DNA of 64,000 bases from Paenibacillus lutimineralis (GTDB taxonomy: Bacteria > Bacillota > Bacilli > Paenibacillales > Paenibacillaceae). The notes below the pieces were generated by a model, which saw nothing but the letters and a program-made list of their open reading frames with translations, searched no databases and was not told where the DNA came from. Position numbers and translations under genes: made by a program. Shown in pieces: positions 9,505 through 18,007 of this stretch (the first letter of the stretch is position 1; every line of letters begins with the position of its first letter). The DNA is taken from positions 5,205,001 through 5,269,000 of the forward strand of contig NZ_CP034346.1 in the NCBI RefSeq assembly GCF_003991425.1, given 5' to 3'.

Positions 9505-9816
9505 TTACGCTTGGATTTTCTCGATAGTTACTTTAGTGTAAGGTTGACGATGACCTTGTTTCTTGTGGTAGTTCTTCTTAGGCTTGTATTTGTAAACGAC
9601 TACTTTTTGGCCTTTGCCGTGCTTCTCAACTTTCGCTGTTACACTAGCGCCGGATACCAACGGAGCTCCCGCTACCAAACCTTCACCTTTGGATACTGCC
9701 AATACACGGTCGAACGTCACGCTAGCGCCGTCCTCAGCATTCAATTTCTCGATGTAAAGAACATCGCCTTCTTGAACGCGGTATTGTTTACCACCAGTTT
9801 CGATAATTGCGTACAT
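9505..9816 (-). CDS. rplU: 50S ribosomal protein L21
   Basis: Large-subunit protein that contacts 23S r[21 protein letters not shown] opens the protein, and [21 protein letters not shown] is the conserved C-terminal RNA-binding block. I start it at the ATG at 9816, since GAGGAGGTG lies eight bases upstream; the open frame continues six codons further into that binding site. 103 residues, normal for the family. A structured leader precedes it. Confidence 0.98.
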   Translation of the reverse strand: MYAIIETGGKQYRVQEGDVLYIEKLNAEDGASVTFDRVLAVSKGEGLVAGAPLVSGASVTAKVEKHGKGQKVVVYKYKPKKNYHKKQGHRQPYTKVTIEKIQA

Positions 9817-9827
9817 TTTCTTGCACC

Positions 9828-9936
9828 TCCTCATGTCTCAGACTCGCCTAATTCAGGTGCCGCTCTTCAAGAAAGCGGACTTGCATACCTGATCGGAGCG
9901 GTTACAGCATGTGTACAAGACTCACTCATAACACAT
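9828..9936 (-). ncRNA. Putative L21 leader RNA
   Basis: The transcript between the promoter and rplU can form two nested structures. One is an eight-base stem (GTATGTGT with ACACATGC). The other is a two-part hairpin with outer TCAGGT/ACCTGA and inner CCGCT/AGCGG. L21 leaders that give autoregulation by ribosomal protein are known in Bacillota. The fold was found by eye, not by a covariance model, so membership of that family is an inference. Confidence 0.55.
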
Positions 9937-9944
9937 ACCATAGT

Positions 9945-9973
9945 ATGATAACATGAGCCAAAACGAAAATCAA
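9945..9973 (-). promoter_or_regulatory. SigA-type promoter of rplU-prp-rpmA
   Basis: TTGATT, 17-base spacer, TATCAT on the minus strand, about 130 bases upstream of the rplU start and just ahead of the putative L21 leader. Confidence 0.65.
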
Positions 9974-9980
9974 TTATTTT

Positions 9981-10013
9981 TAGAGTGCTGAAAACCAGAC
10001 TTTTTAAACGTCA
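9981..10013 (+). repeat. Dispersed intergenic element, copy B (right end)
   Basis: GTGCTGAAAACCAGACTTTTTAAACG matches the right end of the family (GGTGCTGAAAATCGGCCTTTTTGAAC). It lies between the rplU promoter and the deoR-type gene, whose stop is 16 bases away. Confidence 0.6.
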
Positions 10014-10028
10014 TTTTAGTGTGACTGT

Positions 10029-10814
10029 TCACCCCGTCACTTCGCTGCTGCTGATTAGCACTTCGACATCCAGCTTATTTAACGCATCGATCCATTCCTG
10101 CGAGCAGCCGGGATCGGTAACAATCATGGAAATCTGCTCAAGTGGGGCGATTTGCGCAAAGGTGGTAACCCCGAACTTGGAGTGATCGGCTACGAGAATA
10201 GCTTCTTCTGTACGCTGCATCATTTTCCGCGACAATTGCGCCTCTTCCAGATTGTATTCGGTAATTCCATCAACCATCGATATACCCCCGGCAGAAATGA
10301 AGGCTTTGTTGACTTTGAACTGGTCAAGTAATTGATGAGCAATCGCATCCGTGGATGCCTGACAGAGCTTGCTAACCTCCCCGCCAGCGAAAATAATTCT
10401 TCCCTGGAATTCTTCCAGCGCACAGGTGAGTACAGGCACGGAGTTAGTAATGACGGTCACATCTGCACGATGCTTCAGCTCCCGCATAATCTCCAGAGTC
10501 GTTGTTCCATTATCAAGAAGAATGGTCTCCCCTTCTCTAACTAATGAAGCCGCAAGTCTACCGATCGACTGCTTCTCAGCGTGATGCATTTGCGACCGCT
10601 TCATAAAGGTCGGTTCTATCCATTCGGAACGAGTCTGTACAGCACCACCGTATACCTTGCGTAATTTTCCTTCCCTTTCTAGTCGATCCAGATCACGACG
10701 AATGGTCTCCGTAGAGACATTAAATATTCCCGCCAAATCATGTACCTGGACCTTACCTTCTTTGCTAAGCTGTGCGAGAATGGTCTGACGGCGTTCCTCA
10801 TAGGTTAAGGACAT
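10029..10814 (-). CDS. DeoR family transcriptional regulator
   Basis: An N-terminal winged helix (about residues 4-56, with VSTETIRRDLDRLEREGKL and the KVYGGAV signature) is followed by a DeoR sensor domain (about 75-230, DNGTTTLEIM, FAGGEVS, ADHSKFG) of the kind that binds phosphorylated sugars. The real start is the ATG at 10814 with AGGAGGG before it. The open frame extends 23 codons further but only by reading through a repeat element. It is divergent from a metallophosphoesterase and an EamA permease, so it probably controls them; the ligand cannot be told from sequence. 261 residues. Confidence 0.92.
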   Translation of the reverse strand: MSLTYEERRQTILAQLSKEGKVQVHDLAGIFNVSTETIRRDLDRLEREGKLRKVYGGAVQTRSEWIEPTFMKRSQMHHAEKQSIGRLAASLVREGETILLDNGTTTLEIMRELKHRADVTVITNSVPVLTCALEEFQGRIIFAGGEVSKLCQASTDAIAHQLLDQFKVNKAFISAGGISMVDGITEYNLEEAQLSRKMMQRTEEAILVADHSKFGVTTFAQIAPLEQISMIVTDPGCSQEWIDALNKLDVEVLISSSEVTG

Positions 10815-10848
10815 GTCGTTCCCTCCTGTATTCAACAAGCTATATGAT

Positions 10849-11034
10849 TTAAGAGGTTGTTCAAAAAGTCTGCTTTTGATCACGAAGTAACACTGAGAGC
10901 TTATTCGACATCGATCTTGAATTCAGCCTGGCCTTCCGGTGCTCACGTACAAACTACGTACGTTGCGCTCCTCACGCCCTGCTTCATCCAACCTTCTCGG
11001 TGCTGAAAATCGGCCTTTTTGAACTCGCACCTTA
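10849..11034 (+). repeat. Dispersed intergenic element, copy C (full length)
   Basis: About 186 bp bounded by TTAAGAGGTTGTTCAAAAAGTC and the imperfect inverse GGCCTTTTTGAACTCGCACCTTAA. Inside are TTTTGATCACGAAG, a stretch with GTACGTTGCGCTCC, and GCTTCATCCAACCTTCTCGG followed by GTGCTGAAAATCGG. No reading frame for a transposase fits, so it resembles a miniature inverted-repeat element or a structured leader. It begins 35 bp upstream of the deoR-type start codon. Confidence 0.8.
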
Positions 11035-11037
11035 ATG

Positions 11038-11075
11038 TGTTTTGTTGTTGTTTTTGTTTTAAGTGTATCGTTTGC
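11038..11075 (-). promoter_or_regulatory. Possible operator upstream of the DeoR-type gene
   Basis: On the minus strand this is an A/C-rich tract with repeated AACAA units. The same kind of tract (GAATCAACA twice, with AACATCA) lies between the promoter and the start of the divergent metallophosphoesterase. DeoR proteins often use such short repeats as operators. Inference only. Confidence 0.3.
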
Positions 11076-11173
11076 TTGGAAATTTTGTCAAACTTCAATC
11101 TTCAGCTTGCAGCTCGTTTCTTTAATACAGCTTCCCAATATTTACAGAGATTTTACAAACTTCTATAAAAGCA

Positions 11174-11202
11174 TTGACAAAAGTGTTATCAAGGCATAGA
11201 AT
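11174..11202 (+). promoter_or_regulatory. SigA-type promoter of the metallophosphoesterase gene
   Basis: A perfect TTGACA, 17-base spacer and TAGAAT. The leader to the start codon is about 55 bases. It carries two copies of GAATCAACA 31 bases apart, the first overlapping the -10 region. Confidence 0.8.
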
Positions 11203-11261
11203 CAACACGAAAACAACATCAATAAACAAGAATCAACATCATAACAATGAGGAGGGGCATT

Positions 11262-12206
11262 ATGAGCCGCCGTTTATCTTATCGTCAGGATGGAACGTTT
11301 ACGATTGTACAATTTACAGATCTCCATTGGAAAACTGGAACGGATGCCGACCGAAGCACCCGCAAATTAATGGAGCTGGTATTGGACACCGAAAATCCTG
11401 ATCTGGTCGTATTTACAGGGGATGTCATCTACACAGGGCACAATACTGATTGTGAGGATCCCGTTCAGGCTTTCAACGACGCTGTAGCTGCTGTGGAAGA
11501 ACGCAGCATTCCGTGGGCCGTTATCTTTGGCAACCACGATACCGAGAGTTTGATTACCCGCAAAGAACTTATGCAGTTAATACTATCTCATCCGCATACC
11601 GTGACCGAGGCTGGCCCTGAAGAAATTTATGGTGAAGGCAATTACACCATTGAATTGATCGACTCCAAAGGTAAACCTGCATTTAATTTATATTTCCTGG
11701 ACTCCGGAAGCACCTCGCCACTGGAGCATGTCCCATACTACAACTGGGTACGCCGAGATCAGCTGAATTGGCTTGCCGGTGAATCGGCTCGGCTTAACCC
11801 TGCGGATCAGGCTGAGAAAGTGCCAGCGCTCGCGTTCTTCCATATTCCTGTTCAAGAGTATCAGCAGATGTGGGATACACAGGTCTGCTACGGTAATAAA
11901 TTTGAACCCGTTTGCAGTGCCCCCGTCAATTCAGGTCTTTTCACCACATTACTTGAAATGGGAGATGTAGTCGGGACCTTCTGTGGCCATGATCATGTTA
12001 ATGACTATCATGGCAGTCTATATGGCATTCGCCTCTGCTATGGCAGAGCGACAGGCATCAATACCTATGGCCGTGATGGATTCCAGCGCGGCGCCCGAGT
12101 CATCCGTCTTACTGAAGGAGAGAAGGACTTCGCGACATGGCTGCGTCTTGAAGACGGTACAGCAGTGACCGAGCAACCTATCCATCAACCTGAAAATGCA
12201 AAATAA
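11262..12206 (+). CDS. Calcineurin-like metallophosphoesterase
   Basis: Binuclear-metal phosphoesterase with all five family motifs: DLH (D20, H22), GD (53-54), GNHD (90-93), a late FHIP histidine and GHDHVND. The spacing suits the Dcr2/purple acid phosphatase-like subgroup. There is no signal peptide, so it probably acts in the cytoplasm. The start at 11262 follows GGAGGGG; an ATG 15 bases earlier overlaps the ribosome binding site and was rejected. The substrate is unknown. An EamA permease gene follows after 21 bases and a DeoR regulator is divergent, suggesting a small regulated catabolic or salvage unit. Confidence 0.9.
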   Translation: MSRRLSYRQDGTFTIVQFTDLHWKTGTDADRSTRKLMELVLDTENPDLVVFTGDVIYTGHNTDCEDPVQAFNDAVAAVEERSIPWAVIFGNHDTESLITRKELMQLILSHPHTVTEAGPEEIYGEGNYTIELIDSKGKPAFNLYFLDSGSTSPLEHVPYYNWVRRDQLNWLAGESARLNPADQAEKVPALAFFHIPVQEYQQMWDTQVCYGNKFEPVCSAPVNSGLFTTLLEMGDVVGTFCGHDHVNDYHGSLYGIRLCYGRATGINTYGRDGFQRGARVIRLTEGEKDFATWLRLEDGTAVTEQPIHQPENAK

Positions 12207-12227
12207 TAGAGAGGCTGCTGTATACAC

Positions 12228-13085
12228 ATGTTGATACCTATTTTACTAGTTTTGGCCTCCGGAATGTGTCATGCAGTCTGGAACCTATTTACGAAACGCA
12301 GCATTAATAAGGGCGTCTTCCTATGGACGATCATGATGATCCCGTCGGTGCTTCTCCTGCCCTACCTTATTGTGGAACTTTGGAGAACTCCATTATCCTG
12401 GGGTAGTTATGGACTATTATTGTTATCCGTTATTTTACAAGGTGTGTATTCCTGGCTATTGTCTAAAACCTATGAACTCGGTGACTTGTCGCAGATTTAT
12501 CCGATCATGCGGGGTACGAGCACACTGCTCATTCCTCTAATCGGAGTCGTATTTCTCAAGGAATCCCTATCCGTATTTGGATGGACCGGTATAATACTTA
12601 TGATCTGTGGGTTCTTCGTACTTAGCGGGGCCAGCTTTGGAAAAAGGCAAACGAATAGACAGCCGCAAAGTCTGAAGCCTTTCGCCTTGGCACTGTGTGT
12701 AGGACTATGTACAACTAGCTATGTATTTGTAGATAAACTGAACCTTGGCAATATCTCTCCCTTGGCCCTGCTCGAAGTGACCAATATCGGCTTTGTTGCC
12801 GGATTGACCCCGCTCGTATTAACTTCGAAGGCGTTGAAGCGAGAGTGGAAGGCCAACCGTAATACAATTCTTCTTGGCGCCATTTTGAACCCCGGCTCAT
12901 ATCTGCTCTTCCTATTTGCCATGCAGCAGGCACCGATGGCTCATATCAGCCCGTTGCGAGAGATTGGAACAGTATTCGCTACTTTCCTCGGAGTTCTAAT
13001 TCTGAAGGAGCAGCAAGGTTTAAAAAGAATCGCCACCTCCATCATCATCTTCTGCGGAATTTTGATGATAGGAGTATTAGGATAG
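12228..13085 (+). CDS. EamA family (DMT) transporter
   Basis: A 285-residue membrane protein with about ten hydrophobic segments in two EamA halves (about 1-135 and 150-285), each ending in a PLIGVVFLKE or TFLGVLILKE motif typical of drug/metabolite transporters. It is likely an exporter or permease of a small metabolite; the substrate cannot be inferred. The ribosome binding site (AGAGAGG) is 11 bases from the ATG, rather far. It is cotranscribed with the metallophosphoesterase. Confidence 0.9.
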   Translation: MLIPILLVLASGMCHAVWNLFTKRSINKGVFLWTIMMIPSVLLLPYLIVELWRTPLSWGSYGLLLLSVILQGVYSWLLSKTYELGDLSQIYPIMRGTSTLLIPLIGVVFLKESLSVFGWTGIILMICGFFVLSGASFGKRQTNRQPQSLKPFALALCVGLCTTSYVFVDKLNLGNISPLALLEVTNIGFVAGLTPLVLTSKALKREWKANRNTILLGAILNPGSYLLFLFAMQQAPMAHISPLREIGTVFATFLGVLILKEQQGLKRIATSIIIFCGILMIGVLG

Positions 13086-13165
13086 TAATCACTGTTTCTA
13101 TGATTTACTTCAGCTATTACTATCCCCTTAAGAATGACGATGATAGAATATTTTTAGCACACAAA

Positions 13166-13196
13166 GAAACCACATTTCTATTTGAAGTGTGGTTTC
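13166..13196. terminator. Hairpin between convergent EamA and rng genes
   Basis: Nine-base perfect stem GAAACCACA/TGTGGTTTC with a 13-base loop. T-rich tracts flank it on both sides (ATGGTTTT on plus, TTTCTTTG on minus). It may serve as a bidirectional terminator. Confidence 0.55.
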
Positions 13197-13231
13197 ATGG
13201 TTTTCATATCGTATTAACGATCAGGCACTTA

Positions 13232-14425
13232 TTAATCATTTTGCAGCAATACACTTTCTTCTCGCACCCGCTTGCGGGTCATCTCCAGCAGGCCCAGCTT
13301 GGTCCAGCCCAGAACATGATGCTGTGTCCGATCCCCATCCAATGAAGATTCCAGCATGTCCAATACCGCACCCTGATGCTCTTCCCGATCCATATCAATG
13401 AAATCGATGATAATAATACCGCCGGCATCACGAAGCCGTACGAGTCTGGCAATCTCCTGCGCAGCTTCCATATTAGTCTGGAATACCGTCTCTTCCAGCG
13501 TCTGTCCGCCGGTAAAGCGGCCGGTATTCACGTCAATTACGGTCATCGCCTCAGTATTATCCCATACTATGTACCCGCCGCCTGGAAGCCAGATCTTGCG
13601 CTGGAAATCCTTCTCCAACTGCTGACGAATTCCATAATGCTCAAATAATCCGTCCCCCCCCTCATACACCGTAAGCTTGGGGAATTTTCCCGGAAGCATC
13701 GTACCAAGAAATTCATTCGTCTGTTCCAACTGCTCTGGACAATCCATAATCAACTCATCCGTCTCAGGACTATAGATATCGCGCATAAGCCGTTGAACCA
13801 TTCCAAGATCATGATGTAATAGGCTTGGCGCACCGATCTTCTTCGCCGTGGCCTGGATATGGCTCCAACGGTCACGAAGCATACCCAGATCCTCTGCGAT
13901 TGAAGCTGGATCTGCATTTTCCGCAACCGTCCGCAGAATAAGTCCCTCATCTTCTGTGCGCAATTCCTCGCCAATCGTTCTTAGTCTTGATCTCTCGTCT
14001 TCGTGTCCGATTTTCTTAGATACAGCAACATACCCTGCAGTAGGCATATAGACGAGCCATCTACCTGGTAATGAATAATGAGTCGTAACCCGAGCTCCCT
14101 TGTTGCCTAACGCATCCTTAACAACCTGGACAATCAGTTCTTGTCCTGCTTTGAGCAGGCTCGTAATCGCTGGCTTTTGCCGCGGCTGTCTCTCCAAATG
14201 CGGGTGAAGCAAGTCATCAATATAAAGAAATGCATTCTTCTTCTGTCCAATATCAACAAAAGCAGCCTGCATACCAGGAACAACATTCACAACCTTGCCC
14301 TTAAAAAAGCTGCCCACCAGTCCCCGTCTCTGAGAACTCTCTGCTGCATACTCCACCAATCTGCCATCTTCCAGCAGCGCCATTTGGGTGGAATCAGGGC
14401 CGCAGTGAACAATCATTCGCTTCAT
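13232..14425 (-). CDS. rng: Rne/Rng family endoribonuclease (RNase G-like), short form
   Basis: Single-strand-specific endoribonuclease of the RNase E/G family. An S1 RNA-binding domain lies at about residues 35-120 (GSFFKGKVVNVVPGMQAAFVDIG, with NAFLYIDD), and the catalytic DNase I-like part holds MTVIDVNTGRFTG and GIIIIDFIDM. At 397 residues it ends just after LGLLEMTRKR, before the CPxC zinc-link motif found in E. coli RNase E/G, so its oligomerisation must differ. The start at 14425 (MKRMIVHCG) has AAAGGG upstream; the frame runs 43 codons further into spoIVFB and that part was discarded. Confidence 0.9.
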   Translation of the reverse strand: MKRMIVHCGPDSTQMALLEDGRLVEYAAESSQRRGLVGSFFKGKVVNVVPGMQAAFVDIGQKKNAFLYIDDLLHPHLERQPRQKPAITSLLKAGQELIVQVVKDALGNKGARVTTHYSLPGRWLVYMPTAGYVAVSKKIGHEDERSRLRTIGEELRTEDEGLILRTVAENADPASIAEDLGMLRDRWSHIQATAKKIGAPSLLHHDLGMVQRLMRDIYSPETDELIMDCPEQLEQTNEFLGTMLPGKFPKLTVYEGGDGLFEHYGIRQQLEKDFQRKIWLPGGGYIVWDNTEAMTVIDVNTGRFTGGQTLEETVFQTNMEAAQEIARLVRLRDAGGIIIIDFIDMDREEHQGAVLDMLESSLDGDRTQHHVLGWTKLGLLEMTRKRVREESVLLQND

Positions 14426-14489
14426 CATCTCACCCTTTGCCTTACTTTCTATCAAAACTGCTCTACCATTATAACATGATATAGTCCTA

Positions 14490-15347
14490 CTAATCCCTAG
14501 GCTTGCCCCGTAAATAAGAGGAAATAATTCTCTGTTCTGGCAAGACAGCCACAATATCGCCCTGCCGGTTCATGACATATATAAAATGGTACTTCTGTCT
14601 TCTAAATAGACGTAAGATTTGTTCTAAAGGTTTCGCTTTATTCGCTACAATTGGCTGAGCGAGCCCCCCGGTCATCCAGTGGCGAACAAATGACTGGTCC
14701 CGATTAACGAGAAAACGCATGAACCGATAAGGGATATTACGGTAATCCGTCCAATTTGAATAGAGCAGAAATAATCCTACCAGCAGTAAATTTAAATTCA
14801 GCATACCTTGTCCATGCAGAGGCGGGAGCACAGAGTAGACAACCACCATGAGGCTGAATAACAAGCTTATTCGCAAGGAGTAGACTAGTGTCAGATGAAA
14901 TGGCAGTATTAAACTGATTAGAGCTTGCGATATCTTTCCTCCATCCAATGGAAGAATCGGAAGTAAGTTAAATAGGGCGATGATGAGATTGCTATTTATA
15001 AAATAGAGAAAGAAAGCCCCTTCCCATAATCCACAAACATGTAGCAGCAGCGACACTCCGATTAGAAGAATATTCTGCAAAGGTCCGGCCAAGGCGATTA
15101 CGATCTCCCTTCGTACCGTGAGGTGGCTCGTGTCCTCCATTTCCGCAACCCCACCGAAGGGTAGCATCTGAATCGCCAACACTTGAACGCCAAAGCATCG
15201 GGCGGCGAATACATGTCCTATTTCATGAATGAATACAATTGTAAACAAGGCGATGAGCTCCAGAAAATGGCCAGTTAGTACCGAAGCAAGCATGATGATA
15301 ACAAAGAAAGGATGTACCGAAATCTTGATGCCGTTCCACTTAATCAA
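14490..15347 (-). CDS. spoIVFB: Stage IV sporulation intramembrane metalloprotease SpoIVFB
   Basis: Site-2 protease that releases sigma-K from pro-sigma-K in the mother cell. The zinc motif HEIGH is at residues 41-45, and the third ligand lies in NLLPILPLDGG (D135). Several membrane helices cover about 10-200, and the C-terminal part (about 230-285) looks like a CBS domain, which in B. subtilis senses ATP. The start appears to be TTG, overlapping the spoIVFA end by eight bases without a strong ribosome binding site, which suggests translational coupling. Confidence 0.95.
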   Translation of the reverse strand: MIKWNGIKISVHPFFVIIMLASVLTGHFLELIALFTIVFIHEIGHVFAARCFGVQVLAIQMLPFGGVAEMEDTSHLTVRREIVIALAGPLQNILLIGVSLLLHVCGLWEGAFFLYFINSNLIIALFNLLPILPLDGGKISQALISLILPFHLTLVYSLRISLLFSLMVVVYSVLPPLHGQGMLNLNLLLVGLFLLYSNWTDYRNIPYRFMRFLVNRDQSFVRHWMTGGLAQPIVANKAKPLEQILRLFRRQKYHFIYVMNRQGDIVAVLPEQRIISSYLRGKPRD

Positions 15348-16248
15348 ACGAGATCACATCCGCCGGATCGATAAATCGATCATTCTTTTTTAATGCGAAA
15401 TATAGGGTTGGAAGTGTATCCCCTTCTCCAGAATCAAGGCTTCCGATGGAGTCGCCCCCTTCAACCCAATCGCCCTTGTTGACTATAGCCTGTTCCAGAT
15501 GTCCATATATGGATTTATAGCCGTTCGAATGCTGTATCGTTACAGTCATTCCGGTCAGGGCGTCTAGCTTCACGTCCAGCACACGTCCAGTATCAACACT
15601 TCTCACCATCGTACGATCTGCTTCCAGCTCCTTCGGGATGACCTCCACCCCTTTCAGACTGAGGGCGAAGGGATTGGCTAGATGCCCGGTTAACGGCGAT
15701 ATAAATCCGCCAGCTGCGCCAACCTTCATACCTTTATCCTCATTATGCTTGAAGATGGGAATGAAGGATGGAGCACCGCCGATATTCCTCTCATACCAGG
15801 CCTCGATAGCGCCAAAATCAATTTCCTCTGTTAAAGCCCTGGCTACAAAAGCCCTTACCGGAAATGCCCAATCGGGTTCATATCGTTCGATACCCCAAAT
15901 GCCTACAAATATAAGCGCACTCAACATAAGTCGAAGAAACAGTGATGTCCAGAAGCTAGGCCTCCGCCTACCTCCGAAATAATCATCTCCTTCGCGCCCT
16001 CCGGAATTATTGCCGCCAATATCTTGCCAGCGGCCTTGTCCTCTCTTCCAAAGCAATTCCGGATCGGGTTCTACCTCATCCGACACGCTGCTATAGCCGG
16101 CAATGTTCCCTTGCCCGGACTGGACGGACGGCCGGTATGGATGATCGTTGCGTATTCTATCCTGGAGAACCGGCTTGTACGCCTCTACCGAGGTTAGCTG
16201 TCTGATCCTCTCTTCACGCCGCTTCTTAACATTCGACTTCACATCCAT
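15340..16248 (-). CDS. spoIVFA: Stage IV sporulation protein SpoIVFA (M23-like)
   Basis: Partner and inhibitor of SpoIVFB. The 302 residues comprise a charged cytoplasmic N-terminus (1-103), one membrane segment (about 105-125, FLRLMLSALIFVGIWGI) and a C-terminal LytM/M23-type fold (about 195-300, VTIQHSNGYKSIYGHLE). The HxH of active M23 peptidases is replaced around YGHLE, so it is probably non-catalytic. I start it at the ATG at 16248 with GGAGG ten bases upstream; the open frame runs a further 60 codons through the minD terminator. Confidence 0.93.
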   Translation of the reverse strand: MDVKSNVKKRREERIRQLTSVEAYKPVLQDRIRNDHPYRPSVQSGQGNIAGYSSVSDEVEPDPELLWKRGQGRWQDIGGNNSGGREGDDYFGGRRRPSFWTSLFLRLMLSALIFVGIWGIERYEPDWAFPVRAFVARALTEEIDFGAIEAWYERNIGGAPSFIPIFKHNEDKGMKVGAAGGFISPLTGHLANPFALSLKGVEVIPKELEADRTMVRSVDTGRVLDVKLDALTGMTVTIQHSNGYKSIYGHLEQAIVNKGDWVEGGDSIGSLDSGEGDTLPTLYFALKKNDRFIDPADVISFD

Positions 16249-16424
16249 CGTTCTCATTCCTCCGCTCAGGCTGCTTGCTTCTGATAAATGATCTTGCTTC
16301 TGCTCCAGCTTAGAACAGCAGCCCGCTTTGTCATACTCTATATTTATGAACAGCAGCGTCAGAATATGAACAAGCTTATCTTCAGTACGAATGAATACTT
16401 GCGTAGGGAGTACCTGCAGCCAGG

Positions 16425-16454
16425 ACAAAAAACCGATGCCGCTGGCACCGGTTC
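16425..16454 (-). terminator. Intrinsic terminator after minD
   Basis: Ten-base stem AACCGGTGCC/GGCATCGGTT with a three-base loop, followed by TTTTTTG on the minus strand. It lies 19 bases after the minD stop and isolates mreBCD-minCD from spoIVFAB. Confidence 0.85.
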
Positions 16455-16472
16455 ATTCATGTATATATAAGA

Positions 16473-17267
16473 TCAGCCCATTCCAAAAAACTTCTTGAAA
16501 CGTTTGAATCTACCCTGCTTCTGTTCCAAAAGCATCAGCGGCACGGTATCCCCCAGAATTCGACGTGCGATGTTACGGTAGGCAATCGCGGCCATCGATT
16601 CCGGATTCATTACCGTAGGCTCGCCTGAATTGGCCGCCTTGATTACAAGCTCATCGTCAGGGACGATACCGAGCAAATCGATATTCAACACTTGAAGAAC
16701 ATCATCGATATCCAGCATGTCACCCGATTTCACCATATTCGTGCGAATTCGGTTCACCACCAGCTTGGGAGAAGAAATTTGCGAATTTTCCAGCAGCCCG
16801 ATAATACGGTCCGCATCACGTACTGCTGCATTCTCCGGCGTCGTAACTACGATAGCCTGATCAGCGCCAGCAATCGCATTTTTGAACCCCTGCTCAATAC
16901 CCGCAGGACAATCGATAATGACATATTCATATTCCTTCTTCAATTCCAGAACGATATCCTTCACTTGCTCAGGCGACACAGAATTCTTATCCTTCGTCTG
17001 CGCTGCAGGAAGCATATACAATTCATCGAACCGTTTGTCCTTCACAAGTGCTTGATTCAAGCGGCAACGTCCTTCTGCCACATCGATCAGGTCATAGATA
17101 ATCCTATTCTCCAGACCCATGACGACATCCAGATTTCTGAGACCGATATCTGTATCGACCAGACAGACCTTCTTGCCGAGCAACGCAAGTGCTGTGCCAA
17201 TATTAGCTGATGTCGTCGTTTTGCCGACGCCGCCTTTGCCAGACGTGACAACGATAGCTTCTCCCAT
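16473..17267 (-). CDS. minD: Septum site-determining protein MinD
   Basis: ParA/MinD ATPase that recruits MinC to the membrane to block septation at the poles. The deviant Walker A GKGGVGKTTT opens the protein (about 10-19), DTDIGLRNLD and DCPAGIEQGF follow, and an amphipathic C-terminal membrane-targeting helix (GRFKRFKKFFG) closes it. The ATG at 17267 lies after AAAGGGG in the end of minC; a TTG directly before it is possible but less likely. 264 residues. Confidence 0.97.
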   Translation of the reverse strand: MGEAIVVTSGKGGVGKTTTSANIGTALALLGKKVCLVDTDIGLRNLDVVMGLENRIIYDLIDVAEGRCRLNQALVKDKRFDELYMLPAAQTKDKNSVSPEQVKDIVLELKKEYEYVIIDCPAGIEQGFKNAIAGADQAIVVTTPENAAVRDADRIIGLLENSQISSPKLVVNRIRTNMVKSGDMLDIDDVLQVLNIDLLGIVPDDELVIKAANSGEPTVMNPESMAAIAYRNIARRILGDTVPLMLLEQKQGRFKRFKKFFGMG

Positions 17268-17270
17268 CAA

Positions 17271-17930
17271 TTACACCCCTTTGAACACGTTTAAATCCGG
17301 CCTGACCCGGAGCATATTCGTAATCTTGTCTATCTGCATTTTCCCTTCACGTAAAAAAGCGAACTCCATACTTGTCTCTCGATTCTCCCACTCGTCCGGT
17401 GGCCTGCTGATGATCTCTGCGATCCTAAGCTGCGTGGGTGCCAAATAAGAGGCGGCTATGACCGCCTCCTCATTGCCAGTATAGCCGGCATGGGCCATCC
17501 CTCTAAGAGCTCCCAATATTAAAATATCTCCGGTGCACGTGATCGTCCCCCCGGGATTAACGTCTCCTAGGAAGAGCAGATTGCCTTCATGATGCAGCAC
17601 CTGCCCGGAACGAATCATTCCGCACATCGTCGTAATCTTCGCCGTATCCTCTTCAGTTACCACGCCCGGCGTGTCTACGGAACGAATGAGCAAGTTTCCT
17701 TTTTGCTTCAATATATCAAGCAGCGCTTCCTTCTCTTCGTCCGAGATCACTCTCATTCCGAATTTCACATCAACATGAATAATCGGACCGGTTAGTATGT
17801 TCTGATGGCTGTGCTCCAATTTATAACGTAATTCTTCAAGAAGAGCTTCGAATTCGCAATTATCGTCAAACAGGAAAACCAGGCCATCCTTGATGCCCTT
17901 AATTGTCACATGGTTGGATTTCACCGTCAT
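17271..17930 (-). CDS. minC: Septum site-determining protein MinC
   Basis: FtsZ inhibitor. The N-terminal domain covers about residues 1-100 and the C-terminal beta-helix about 105-205 (GQVLHHEGNLLFLGDVNPGG, ITCTGDILILGALRGMAHAG), which binds MinD. 219 residues. Its stop lies four bases upstream of the minD start codon used here, so the two are coupled. Confidence 0.96.
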   Translation of the reverse strand: MTVKSNHVTIKGIKDGLVFLFDDNCEFEALLEELRYKLEHSHQNILTGPIIHVDVKFGMRVISDEEKEALLDILKQKGNLLIRSVDTPGVVTEEDTAKITTMCGMIRSGQVLHHEGNLLFLGDVNPGGTITCTGDILILGALRGMAHAGYTGNEEAVIAASYLAPTQLRIAEIISRPPDEWENRETSMEFAFLREGKMQIDKITNMLRVRPDLNVFKGV

Positions 17931-18007
17931 AAGCCTGTCCCTCCCTCTTATTCAATTCGCGCAGAGGCAAACAAGTTCCTGCTTGCATTCATTGAAATAT
18001 ACGAAGT

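Noticed and set aside
10815..10883. N-terminal extension of the DeoR-type protein
   Set aside because: The added residues come from repeat copy C and from sequence upstream of a clear AGGAGGG site.
14426..14554. N-terminal extension of the RNase
   Set aside because: It overlaps the 3' end of spoIVFB and lies upstream of the Shine-Dalgarno site.
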